Shown: positions 50,456 to 58,589 of the stretch, in pieces
Numbering within the stretch: the stretch's first letter is position 1
Layout: every line of letters begins with the position of its first letter
NCBI GenBank assembly: GCA_049997955.1
Contig: JAEBDY010000005.1
Location: forward strand, 310,001-374,000
Source: Umezawaea sp049997955
GTDB taxonomy: Bacteria > Actinomycetota > Actinomycetes > Mycobacteriales > Pseudonocardiaceae
Direction of reading: 5' to 3'
DNA: 64,000 nt
Notes under the pieces: model-generated
Database searches by the model: none
Seen by the model: only the letters and a program-made list of their open reading frames with translations
Told to the model about the DNA's origin: nothing
Translations under genes and position numbers: made by a program

Positions 50456-51075
50456 CGGTCGTCCTCCTCGTACAGGTCGAGGAACCGGTCGTCCTTCTTC
50501 GGCGGCGGCCCCGACGGCGGGGGCGGAGCGCTCCACGGCTCACTCCGCAGCACGTCCTGCTGCGAGAAGTCGTCCTTCGGTTCGGGTTCGGGCCTGCGGG
50601 GCGGGGCCGGGGGCTTGGGCGGGGTGGTCGGGGGCGCGGTGGGCGGCTTCGAGGGCTGGACGGGAGCGCTCTCCCCGGTCGCGGCGCGAAGCTCCTCCTT
50701 GGACATGCCGAACAGCTGGGCCTGGGTCTCCAACACCTGCTCGGTGAGGCGCATGTCGTCGCCGAGCGCGTTCTCCACGATGCCCGCCTGCCGCCGGGCC
50801 GCCTCGGCGACGGCCTGGCGCAGCGTCGCCATCAGGGCCGCGGCGAGCTCCTGCGGTGGACGGCGCATGGCCTGGTCGGTGAGCCTGATGTCCTTGATCG
50901 ACCCGGACGGACCCGCGACCACGGTCACGGCGCGATCGGGCGACGTGGCCACCGCTTCCAGCTCGACCAGCCGCTGCCGCATGTCGCCGAGGTTGGCGAA
51001 CCGGTCGTCAACCCGGTGCACCTGAGACTGGAACCGCTCGAACTGGGCAACCAGCCGGTCGAACTCCGCCGCCAC
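50452..51075 (-). CDS. YbaB/EbfC-family protein with proline-rich tail
   Basis: The 207-residue protein has a YbaB/EbfC-like domain over its first 120 residues (AAEFDRLVAQFERFQSQVHR coiled region, then AVTVVAGPSGSIKDIRLTD as the beta core and a C-terminal helix AAALMATLRQAVAEAARRQ). A disordered tail rich in Pro and Lys (PPTTPPKPPAPPRRPEPE) ends in acidic DRFLDLYEEDDR. YbaB proteins bind DNA as nucleoid factors, but in actinobacteria relatives commonly head operons with ESX-type substrates, where they may act as a chaperone. GTG 51075 follows CCGGGGGG. It is the first gene of this operon. Confidence 0.78.
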   Translation of the reverse strand: MAAEFDRLVAQFERFQSQVHRVDDRFANLGDMRQRLVELEAVATSPDRAVTVVAGPSGSIKDIRLTDQAMRRPPQELAAALMATLRQAVAEAARRQAGIVENALGDDMRLTEQVLETQAQLFGMSKEELRAATGESAPVQPSKPPTAPPTTPPKPPAPPRRPEPEPKDDFSQQDVLRSEPWSAPPPPSGPPPKKDDRFLDLYEEDDR

Positions 51076-51190
51076 GACAAGACCCCCCGGAAACACTCGC
51101 TCATGATCGGAACCATCCTGCCGACAAACGTGCCCGGCATGGGGCCGAACGGGCAAATCCGGCGCGAGCGACACGTCCGATCGGGGAGGA

Positions 51191-52081
51191 TCAGGGTTGG
51201 GGCGTTGCCCGCGGGTCTTCCGCCAACTCCTGGGTGGCGGCCCAACTGGCCAGCACCTTGAGCGCGTCGGCGGTGGGGCTGTCCGGTGCGGCGGTGTAGA
51301 CGTTGAGGAACAGGCCGGGTTCCGACGGCAGTTCCATCGATTCGAAGTTCAGGTCGAGTTGGCCCACGGCCGGGTGGCGGAGCCGTTTTTGGCCGCTGCG
51401 GTGGAATTGCACGTCGTGTGAGGCCCAGCGCTCGCGGAAGACCTCGCTGCGCGTGGACAGTTCGCCGATCAGTTCGATCAGCGCCGGGTCGTGCGGGGTG
51501 CGGCCCGCTTCCAGGCGGAGCATGGCGGCGGCGTCGTTGGCGACGCGGTCCCAGTCGACGAAGAAGTCGGGTGCGGCGGGGTCGAGGTAGAGGAAGCGGG
51601 TCGTGTTCGCCGGACGGCGGGGGTCGGCGAGGACGGGGGAGTAGAGGGCGCGGGCGAGGCGGTTGAGGGCCACGATGTCGTGGCGGCCGTTGCGCACCCA
51701 CGCGGGGGCGTCGGTGATGGCGTCGAGGACCTGCTGGACGACGGGGCGCACGCTGGTCGGAGGCGTGCGGCGACGGCGCGGTCCCGGCCCGGCCGATCGG
51801 GCCAGCGCGAACAGGTGGTCACGTTCGGCCTCGTCCAGCCGCAGGGCCCCGGCCAGGGCGTCGAGCACGCTCTCGGAGGCGCCGGAGAGGTTTCCCCGCT
51901 CCATGCGGACGTAGTAGTCGATGGAGACCCCGGCGAGCATCGCCACCTCCTCGCGCCGCAGTCCCTTGACGCGCCGGTTGCCACGGCCGTAGGCGGGTAG
52001 CCCTGCCTGGTCGGGGGTGAGACGCGCTCGCCGCGAGCTGAGGAACTCGCGGACCTCGGCGTTGTGGTCGATGTGGCCCAT
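51191..52081 (-). CDS. XRE-family regulator with MmyB-like ligand domain
   Basis: The 296-residue protein has an N-terminal helix-turn-helix (VKGLRREEVAMLAGVSIDYY, RMERGNLSGAS) and the MmyB-like C-terminal domain (APAWVRNGRHDIVALNRLAR, then FLYLDPAAPDFFVDWDRVAN and DVQFHRSGQKRLRHPAVG). The domain is thought to bind fatty acid or a similar ligand by analogy with MltR structures. These regulators are typically divergent from an oxidoreductase gene they control, here the zinc alcohol dehydrogenase at 52416. The gap holds palindromes. ATG 52081 is used. Confidence 0.87.
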   Translation of the reverse strand: MGHIDHNAEVREFLSSRRARLTPDQAGLPAYGRGNRRVKGLRREEVAMLAGVSIDYYVRMERGNLSGASESVLDALAGALRLDEAERDHLFALARSAGPGPRRRRTPPTSVRPVVQQVLDAITDAPAWVRNGRHDIVALNRLARALYSPVLADPRRPANTTRFLYLDPAAPDFFVDWDRVANDAAAMLRLEAGRTPHDPALIELIGELSTRSEVFRERWASHDVQFHRSGQKRLRHPAVGQLDLNFESMELPSEPGLFLNVYTAAPDSPTADALKVLASWAATQELAEDPRATPQP

Positions 52082-52415
52082 AACCCCAGGGTAGGCCGCT
52101 TGTCGGAGCGAGGGAGGGTCTGCCAGTACCCCGAACGAGGGCCCACCAGACCGGTTCGTTGTCGGCTGGGGATGTCCGACCACGGTGCTGCCCTGACGTT
52201 CGAGTTCTCGGGCTGAGCGGCGGCCAAACCCCTGTGGGGGTACTGCCGTTACCCGGAAAGGTGGGTCCTCCCGCATCCGCGCTTCGCGAGGTTTCCTGGC
52301 CAGTGGCCAGGGTATGCGGACAGGACCGCGCTTCAGCGTCGCGGTGGTGACAGGCGGACTTGTGCGCCACGACTGGTCGATTCGAACCACTCGATGAAGT
52401 CGATGGAAGGAAATC
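52082..52415. other. 334-base divergent intergenic region
   Basis: No gene is supported here. It should hold both promoters of the XRE regulator and the dehydrogenase and contains two candidate operators: ACCCC-TGTG-GGGGT (52228-52241) and CCTGGCCA-G-TGGCCAGG (52295-52311). Confidence 0.55.
52295..52311. promoter_or_regulatory. 17-base perfect palindrome, candidate XRE operator
   Basis: CCTGGCCA and TGGCCAGG are perfect arms around a single G. It lies 105 bases before the dehydrogenase start. Its length and symmetry make it the best candidate for the binding site of the divergent XRE-type regulator. Confidence 0.5.
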
Positions 52416-53456
52416 ATGCGGGCAGCATTCATGTACGGAGCCGGTGACGTGCGGGTGGAGGACGTCCCCGACCCGGTCCTGCGGGAGTCCACCGACGCGA
52501 TCGTGCGAATCGTGCGGTCGTGCGTGTGCGGCAGCGATCTGCACCCGTACCACTCCCTGCCCGTCTCCGAGCAGGGCACGCCCATGGGCCACGAGTTCCT
52601 CGGCGTGGTCGAGGAACTGGGCTCGGAGGTGTCCGGGCTCAAGCGCGGCGACCTCGTCGTGTCCCCGTTCGCGTATTCGGACAACACCTGCGAGTTCTGC
52701 CGCGAGGGCCTGCACACCTCGTGCCGCCACGGCGGGTTCTGGGCGTCGGGTGACGTCGGCGGCGCGCAGGCCGAGGCCATTCGCGTCCCGCAGGCGCAGG
52801 GCACGCTGGTCGCGGTGCCCGGCGTAGAGGAGGACTCCGCGCTGCTGCCGTCGCTGCTGACGCTGGCCGACGTGTACGGCACCGGTTACCACGCCGCCAA
52901 GCAGGCACGGGTCACCGCGGGCACGACGGTGACGGTGGTCGGCGACGGCGCGGTCGGGCTGCTGGCCGTGCTGTCGGCCAAGCGGTTGGGCGCGGAGCGG
53001 ATCATCCTCATGGGACGGCACAAGGACCGCACCGACCTCGGCCGCGAGTTCGGCGCCACCGACGTCGTGGCCGAGCGCGGTGACGAGGGCGTCGAACGGG
53101 TCCGCGAGTTGACCGGCGGCGACGGCACGCACGCGGTGCTGGAGGCGGTCGGGCACATGGCCGCCTACGAGATGGCCGTCGGCGCGGTCCGACCCGGTGG
53201 CGTCATCAGCCGCGTCGGCGTCCCGCAGTACGAGCAGGCGTCGATCGGCTTCGGCAGCCTGTTCGGCCCGAACATCACCCTCACCGGCGGTCCCGCTCCC
53301 GTGCGCGCCTACATCGGGGAACTGCTGCCCGCCGTGCTGGACGGGACGGTTGACCCGGGCAAGGTCTTCGACCTCACCATCGACCTCGACCAGACGCCCG
53401 AGGGCTACCGCGCGATGGACCGGCGCGAAGCGCTCAAGGCGCTCATCCGGTTCTGA
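52416..53456 (+). CDS. zinc-dependent alcohol dehydrogenase
   Basis: The 346-residue MDR enzyme has catalytic-zinc ligands in SCVCGSDLHPYH (Cys) and PMGHEFLGVVEELG (His-Glu), and structural-zinc cysteines in DNTCEFCREGLHTSCRHGG (three visible). The NAD-binding motif VVGDGAVGLLAVL follows. It belongs to the group of zinc alcohol or threonine-type dehydrogenases. Start ATG 52416 follows GGAAGGAAATC. Regulated, probably, by the divergent XRE protein. Confidence 0.88.
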   Translation: MRAAFMYGAGDVRVEDVPDPVLRESTDAIVRIVRSCVCGSDLHPYHSLPVSEQGTPMGHEFLGVVEELGSEVSGLKRGDLVVSPFAYSDNTCEFCREGLHTSCRHGGFWASGDVGGAQAEAIRVPQAQGTLVAVPGVEEDSALLPSLLTLADVYGTGYHAAKQARVTAGTTVTVVGDGAVGLLAVLSAKRLGAERIILMGRHKDRTDLGREFGATDVVAERGDEGVERVRELTGGDGTHAVLEAVGHMAAYEMAVGAVRPGGVISRVGVPQYEQASIGFGSLFGPNITLTGGPAPVRAYIGELLPAVLDGTVDPGKVFDLTIDLDQTPEGYRAMDRREALKALIRF

Positions 53457-53510
53457 AGACGACGCTTCGAGAACCCGACTCCTCGGCCAGGGCTGTCCTG
53501 ACGGTTCGCC

Positions 53511-54416
53511 TCAAGCGGTGTCGATGCTCCTGCCCACTCGTTCGGCGGTCTCCCGCAGCCAGAGGTGGCCGGCGTCCTGGGCGTGCACCGGGTGCCACCA
53601 GAGGGCTTCCTGGAGCGGCACCGCGGGAAAGGGGCAGGGCAGCACGCGCACGCCTGGCGTGGGGAAGTGCTCGACCAGGCGCTGTTGCACCAGGGCCACC
53701 CGCCGCGTGCCGGTCACGAGGGACGGCAGCAGGTGGAACGAGGGCACGGACACGTCCACGCGGGGGCTGATGCCGAGCATGCTCAGCTGCCGGGTGACGG
53801 GGGCGTCGTAGGCGCGCTGGTAGACGCCCCACGGCAGGCGGGCGAGGTGGTCGAGGGTCAGTTCGTCCTCGACCTCGGGGTTGTCGTCGGCGACCAGGCA
53901 GACCCACGTGTCGGTGAAGAGTTCGACGGCGGGGAAGTCGTCCAGGACCCCGTGGGGCATGAGGAGGCCGTCCACCGTGCTCAGCAGCGTTCCCAGGTTG
54001 TCCAACAGGGACGGCGCCGTCTGGTGGAAGGTCAGGCGGACACCCGGCGCCTCCTCGTGCAGCACGCGGGCCAGCGGCACGCCGAACACGGTCGCGCCGT
54101 AGTCGGAGGTGATGAGGGTGAACTCGCGGGTCTCGGTGGCGGGGTCGAAGTCGGCCTGGCTGCTGAAGACGCGCTCCATCACCTCGCAGGCAGTGGCGGC
54201 CCGGTCGCGCAGGACGGCGCCCAACGGGGTCAGGTCGTAGCGGGAGCCGGTGCGGGACAACAGCGCGTCGTCGAAGTGCCTGCGCAGGCGGGCCAGGGCC
54301 GCGCTCATCGCGGGCTGCGTCAGACCGATCCGCTGTCCCGCCCTGGTGACGTTGCGCTCCTCCAGCAGCGCGCGCAGGGCGACGACGAGGTTGAGATCGA
54401 GGTTGGACAGGTTCAC
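53511..54416 (-). CDS. LysR-family regulator of the aromatic operon
   Basis: The 301-residue LysR protein has the N-terminal HTH (LNLVVALRALLEERNVTRAG, QRIGLTQPAMSAALARLRRH) and the two-lobe effector domain (REFTLITSDYGATVFG; VDGLLMPHGVLDDFP). It is of the NodD/PcpR-like group that responds to aromatic compounds. GTG 54416 is chosen because CCCGGAGG precedes it by good distance, whereas the ATG at 54440 has no ribosome site. It is divergent from the six-gene catabolic operon and should activate it. A perfect palindrome lies in the gap. Confidence 0.87.
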   Translation of the reverse strand: MNLSNLDLNLVVALRALLEERNVTRAGQRIGLTQPAMSAALARLRRHFDDALLSRTGSRYDLTPLGAVLRDRAATACEVMERVFSSQADFDPATETREFTLITSDYGATVFGVPLARVLHEEAPGVRLTFHQTAPSLLDNLGTLLSTVDGLLMPHGVLDDFPAVELFTDTWVCLVADDNPEVEDELTLDHLARLPWGVYQRAYDAPVTRQLSMLGISPRVDVSVPSFHLLPSLVTGTRRVALVQQRLVEHFPTPGVRVLPCPFPAVPLQEALWWHPVHAQDAGHLWLRETAERVGRSIDTA

Positions 54417-54441
54417 CGCGCCTCCGGGTATCCACGTCATG

Positions 54442-54454
54442 GATGCAATGCATC
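54442..54454. promoter_or_regulatory. candidate LysR binding site
   Basis: GATGCA-A-TGCATC is a 13-base perfect palindrome in an AT-rich stretch of the 106-base gap. It contains a T-N11-A spacing as found in LysR boxes. It is next to the regulator start and 69 bases before the first catabolic gene. Confidence 0.5.
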
Positions 54455-54522
54455 ATGAACATTAATTTCCGCGATCATTAGGCCTCGGTCACAGTAGTCC
54501 TCACCACACGGGAGGACACCTG

Positions 54523-55503
54523 ATGGCAACACCCGCGCAACCGGTTCGGTTCACGCTCGGCACCTTCTCCGACGGCGGGACGGCGCCGTTCCCCGGCCTG
54601 GTCGTCGAAGACCGGGTGCTGGACCTGGAACGGGCGTTGCCGTGGCATCCCGCGTCCACCCTCGCGCTGCTCGACGACTGGGACGAGGCCCTGCCCGCGT
54701 TGCGGGGACTGGCCCAGGACGGCCACCGCGAGTGGCGCCCCCTGGAAGGGCTGCGGGTGCACGCGCCGGTCCAGCCGAGGCAGGTGGTCCAGTCCGGCGC
54801 GAACTACCGGCAGCACGTCATCGACCTGGTCGTCGCCCACCGCTCGCGGGACTCGACCGAGAGCGAGGAGCAGGCGCGCGAACGGGCCGCCGCGATCATG
54901 GACCGGCGGGCGCGGGAGGACCAGCCGTACGTGTTCATCGGCCTGCCCTCGGCGATCACCGGACCGTACGACGACGTGGTGCTGCCGTCGTGGTGCGAGC
55001 AGCCGGACTGGGAGCTGGAGCTGGCCGCGGTGATCGGTGCCCCGACCTACCGGGTGTCACCCGAACAAGCGTTGGCGCACGTCGCCGGGTACACCATCGC
55101 CAACGACCTCACCGCGCGCGACCACGTGTTCCGCACCGACATGCGGGAGATCGGCACGGACTGGTTCCGCGCCAAGAACGCGCCGGGGTTCACCCCCGTC
55201 GGTCCCTACCTGGTCCCGGTGGAGTTCGTGCCCGACCCGATGGACCTGCGCCTGACGCTCAAGCTCAACGGCGACACCATGCAAGACGAATCCACAAAGG
55301 ACATGATCTTCGACGTCGCGAGGGTCGTGTCCTGCGCGTCGCAGACGGCCGCGCTGCTGCCCGGCGACCTGGTGCTGACCGGTTCCCCGGCGGGCAACGG
55401 CATCCACCACGGCAGGCTGCTGCGCGACGGCGACGTCATGGAGTCCACGATCACCGGCCTGGGCGTCCAGCGCACCCGGTGCGTCGCCGAGGAACGCCCG
55501 TGA
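54523..55503 (+). CDS. fumarylacetoacetate hydrolase-family protein (1)
   Basis: The 326-residue FAH-fold protein has an N-terminal domain and the C-terminal catalytic beta-roll. Metal-binding acids are in PDWELELAAVIG (E-x-E) and AGYTIANDLTARDHVF (Asp), and LVLTGSPAGNG forms the substrate loop. Members hydrolyse C-C bonds or decarboxylate/tautomerise ring-cleavage products. It opens the LysR-controlled operon and is coupled to the cyclase-family gene by a GTGA overlap. A second, different FAH protein ends the operon, so the two presumably serve successive steps. Confidence 0.87.
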   Translation: MATPAQPVRFTLGTFSDGGTAPFPGLVVEDRVLDLERALPWHPASTLALLDDWDEALPALRGLAQDGHREWRPLEGLRVHAPVQPRQVVQSGANYRQHVIDLVVAHRSRDSTESEEQARERAAAIMDRRAREDQPYVFIGLPSAITGPYDDVVLPSWCEQPDWELELAAVIGAPTYRVSPEQALAHVAGYTIANDLTARDHVFRTDMREIGTDWFRAKNAPGFTPVGPYLVPVEFVPDPMDLRLTLKLNGDTMQDESTKDMIFDVARVVSCASQTAALLPGDLVLTGSPAGNGIHHGRLLRDGDVMESTITGLGVQRTRCVAEERP

Positions 55504-56453
55504 ACCGCGCCGATCCCGAGAGCGCCATCGCCGAGGCCGCCGAGGCGTGCTCCAACTGGGGCCGGTGGGGTGACGACGACGTGCTGGGCACGCTGAACTT
55601 CCTCACCGCCGCCAAGCGCCGCGAAGGCGCCGCGCTGATCCGCCGAGGTGACAGCTTCTCCCTGTCGCAGCGGTTCGACGTGAACGGCCCGCAGAAGGGC
55701 TGGCGGCGACGCACCAACCCGGTGCACACCATGCTCGACACCGGCACCGACGCGGCGGCCGGGCTCCAGGGCTTCCCGCACGGCATCGGTGGCGCGGACG
55801 ACGTGATCGCCATGCCGTTGCAGTGCTCGACCCAGTGGGACGGCCTCGGGCACATCTTCGACCACGGCCGGGCGTGGAACGGCCGGGACGCCGCCACCAC
55901 CGTCACCTCGGAGGGAGATCTGGTCACCGGCATCGAGCACATGGCCGCCCACGTCGCGGGCCGCGCCGTGCTGCTCGACGTCGGACGCGTCGTCGGTGGT
56001 GGCGAACTGCCCGACGGCTTCGCCATCACCGAGCACCACCTCACCGCCACCGCGCAGGCCCACGGGGTCGCGGTCGGACGCGGTGACCTGGTGCTGGTGC
56101 GCACCGGGCAACTGGCCCGCGCCAAGCGGGACGGCTGGGGCGACTACGCGGGCGGACCCGCGCCAGGGCTTTCGTTCACCACCGCCGGGTGGCTGCACCG
56201 CACGGAGATCGCCGCGATCGCCACCGACACGTGGGGTTTCGAGGTGCGGCCCAACGAGTTCGAGCACGCCTTCCAGCCCCTGCACCAGGTCGTCATCCCG
56301 CACCTCGGGCTGCTGGTGGGGGAGATGTGGGACCTGGAGGCGCTGGCCGCCGACTGCGCGGCGGACGGCGTGCACGAGTTCTGGCTCACCGCCGCGCCCC
56401 TGCCGATCACCGGGGCCGTCGGCTCGCCGGTCAACCCCGTCGCCGTCAAGTGA
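55500..56453 (+). CDS. cyclase-family protein (kynurenine formamidase-like fold)
   Basis: The 317-residue protein belongs to the metal-dependent cyclase family. NWGRWGDDDVLGTLNFLTA at the start and QCSTQWDGLGHIFDHGRAWNG in the centre, described in parts as STQWDGLGHIFDHG, replace the usual H-G-T-H-x-D metal site. LVRTGQ, FEHAFQPLHQVVIPHLGLLV-type sequence follows. The large group with an extended length of about 320 residues occurs in catabolic operons as a hydrolase or lactonase. GTG 55500 overlaps the upstream stop. Activity not assignable by reading. Confidence 0.83.
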   Translation: MNRADPESAIAEAAEACSNWGRWGDDDVLGTLNFLTAAKRREGAALIRRGDSFSLSQRFDVNGPQKGWRRRTNPVHTMLDTGTDAAAGLQGFPHGIGGADDVIAMPLQCSTQWDGLGHIFDHGRAWNGRDAATTVTSEGDLVTGIEHMAAHVAGRAVLLDVGRVVGGGELPDGFAITEHHLTATAQAHGVAVGRGDLVLVRTGQLARAKRDGWGDYAGGPAPGLSFTTAGWLHRTEIAAIATDTWGFEVRPNEFEHAFQPLHQVVIPHLGLLVGEMWDLEALAADCAADGVHEFWLTAAPLPITGAVGSPVNPVAVK

Positions 56454-56469
56454 CCCGCGAGGAGACACC

Positions 56470-57588
56470 ATGACCCGCACCGTGCTCGTCCTCGGCGGCG
56501 GCACCGCCGGGAACGCCCTGACCGTCCTGCTGCGCCGTTCCGGGCACGCCGTGGACCTCGTGGAGTCCACATCGGACTGGAACGCCACCGCGGGTTCCGG
56601 CATCACCTTGCAGGGCAACGCCTTGCGCGTCCTGCGGGAGGTCGGCGTCCTTGACTCCGTGCTGCGCGAGGGGTTCCCCTTCGAGGAGCTGGGCATCCTC
56701 GCCCCGACCGGGACGGTGGTGGCCGTGCAGCCGACCGCCCGCGTCGGCGGCACCGACCTGCCCGCCACCCTGGGCATGCAACGCCCTCGCCTGCAGCAGA
56801 TCCTCATCGACGCCGTGCGCGCCTCGCGCGCGTCGGTGCGGTTGGGCGTCACCGTCACCGCGCTCGACCCGGACGGCGGTGACGTCACCTTCACCGACGG
56901 CACTACCGGCCGCTACGACCTGGTGGTCGGCGCGGACGGCCTGAACTCGACCACCCGCCGCCTCATCGGCGTCGAGGACGAGCCGTCGCCGACCGGCATG
57001 GCCATCTGGCGCGCGCCGGTACCGCGCCCGACCGGCCTGGAGCACACGCAGATGATCTACGGCGGGCCGTGCTTCATCGCGGGCTGCTGCCCGACCGGAC
57101 CGGACACCGCCTACGCCTACCTGGTCGAGCGCAACCGCGACCGCGCGGGCGTCGACCCGTCCGCCTACGCCAAGGAGATGCTGCGCCTGACGCAGGGCTA
57201 CGGCGGGCCGTGGACGGAGATCCAGGCCGCGCTGACCGACCCCGCGGTGGTCAACTACACGTGGTTCGACCGGCTGCTGGTGCAGGGGCCGTGGCACCGC
57301 GGTCGGGTGGTGCTCCTCGGCGACGCCGTCCACGCCTGCCCGCCGACGTTGGCCCAGGGCGCGGCCATGTCGCTGGAGGACGCGTCGGTGCTGGCCGAAC
57401 TGCTGTCCGCGGGTGACCCCTGGGACGACGCGCTGCTCACCGCCTACCGCGACCGCCGCCTCCCGCGCGTGCGCGCGGTCGTGGACGCCTCGGTGCAGAT
57501 CGGGCAGTGGTTGCTGGACGGCGTGCGCGACGCCGACGTGCCGGGCCTCATGGGCCGCACGATGGCGCTGCTGGCGGCGAAGCCGTGA
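56470..57588 (+). CDS. FAD-dependent aromatic monooxygenase
   Basis: The 372-residue group A flavin monooxygenase has the FAD-binding GGGTAGNALTVLLRRSG (a GxGxxG variant), the DG motif DLVVGADGLNSTTRR, and the GD motif VVLLGDAVHACPPTLAQGA. No transmembrane or C-terminal extension is present. It belongs to the salicylate/4-hydroxybenzoate hydroxylase family and should hydroxylate the ring before cleavage. It starts 16 bases after the cyclase-family gene and overlaps the next gene by GTGA. Confidence 0.88.
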   Translation: MTRTVLVLGGGTAGNALTVLLRRSGHAVDLVESTSDWNATAGSGITLQGNALRVLREVGVLDSVLREGFPFEELGILAPTGTVVAVQPTARVGGTDLPATLGMQRPRLQQILIDAVRASRASVRLGVTVTALDPDGGDVTFTDGTTGRYDLVVGADGLNSTTRRLIGVEDEPSPTGMAIWRAPVPRPTGLEHTQMIYGGPCFIAGCCPTGPDTAYAYLVERNRDRAGVDPSAYAKEMLRLTQGYGGPWTEIQAALTDPAVVNYTWFDRLLVQGPWHRGRVVLLGDAVHACPPTLAQGAAMSLEDASVLAELLSAGDPWDDALLTAYRDRRLPRVRAVVDASVQIGQWLLDGVRDADVPGLMGRTMALLAAKP

Positions 57589-58589
57589 GCGCGCCGACCG
57601 TGGACGTGCACGCGCACGTCCTGCTGCCCGAGGTGGAGCAGCTCGTCGCCGACGCCCCCGGCCGAGCCGAGGCCCGCGCGCTCGACGCCCTGCGCAACGG
57701 GCCCGACGCGCTCGCGGCGAGCGGCGTGATGGTCCGCGACCGGATGCGGCTGCTGACCGACGTGGTGCACCGGCTGGCCGCGATGGACATGACCGGCGTG
57801 GACGTGCAGGTGGTCAGTCCGTCACCGTCGCACTACCACTACTGGGCCGACCGCGAGGTGGCGCAGGAGGTGTCGGAGAGGGCCAACACCGCCACGGCCA
57901 AGCACTGCGCGCACGCCCCGGACCGGCTGGTCGGCCTGGGCCTGGCGCCGCTGCAGCACCCGGACCTGGCCGTGCGGGCCCTCGACCACGCGCTGGGCGA
58001 AGGGCTGGCGGGCGTGGAGATCGGCAGCCACGCGCCCGGCCGCGAGCTGTCCGACCCGGCCTACGAACCGTTCTGGGAGCTGGCCGCCGAGACCGGCGCG
58101 GTCCTGTTCCTGCACCCGTTCGGCTGCACCCTCGACGAACGCCTGGACCGCTGGTACCTGTCCAACAGCGTCGGCCAGCCCGTCGAGAACGCCGTGGCGC
58201 TGTCGCACCTGGTCTTCTCCGGCGTGCTGGACCGGCACCCGGACCTCAAGGTCGTCGCCGCGCACGGCGGCGGGTACCTGCCCACCCACCTCGGCCGCGC
58301 CGACCACTCCTGGCGCGTGCGTCCCGACGCCAAGGGCTGCGCCCGCGAACCGAGCCACTACCTGCGGCGCATGTGGTTCGACTCGCTGGTGCACGACCCC
58401 CACGTGCTGCGCGAGCTGGTCCGCGTCGCCGGAGCCGACCGGGTGCTGCTCGGCTCGGACTTCCCGTTCGACATGGGCGCCGACGACCCCGTGGCCGCCC
58501 TGCGCGCCGCGGACCTGCCCGACCTCGACTTCCACGCCGTTCGCGGCGGCAACGCCGCCGCCATGCTGACCCTGGAGGGAACCCGGTGA
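57585..58589 (+). CDS. ACMSD-like amidohydrolase (decarboxylase family)
   Basis: This encodes 334 residues of the amidohydrolase_2 family, which contains aminocarboxymuconate-semialdehyde decarboxylase and gamma-resorcylate-type decarboxylases. VDVHAHVLLPE gives the HxH metal pair, GAVLFLHPFGC the third His, VVAAHGGGYLP the fourth and LLGSDFPFDMG the metal-binding aspartate. In a meta-cleavage operon a nonhydrolytic decarboxylase fits well. GTG 57585 overlaps the monooxygenase stop, and the dioxygenase start overlaps its own stop by GTGA. Confidence 0.87.
   Translation: MSAPTVDVHAHVLLPEVEQLVADAPGRAEARALDALRNGPDALAASGVMVRDRMRLLTDVVHRLAAMDMTGVDVQVVSPSPSHYHYWADREVAQEVSERANTATAKHCAHAPDRLVGLGLAPLQHPDLAVRALDHALGEGLAGVEIGSHAPGRELSDPAYEPFWELAAETGAVLFLHPFGCTLDERLDRWYLSNSVGQPVENAVALSHLVFSGVLDRHPDLKVVAAHGGGYLPTHLGRADHSWRVRPDAKGCAREPSHYLRRMWFDSLVHDPHVLRELVRVAGADRVLLGSDFPFDMGADDPVAALRAADLPDLDFHAVRGGNAAAMLTLEGTR

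Noticed and set aside
52416..53456. Dehydrogenase and the aromatic operon as one catabolic region
   Set aside because: The dehydrogenase has its own divergent XRE regulator and is separated from the operon by the LysR gene on the opposite strand, so a shared pathway is not supported.
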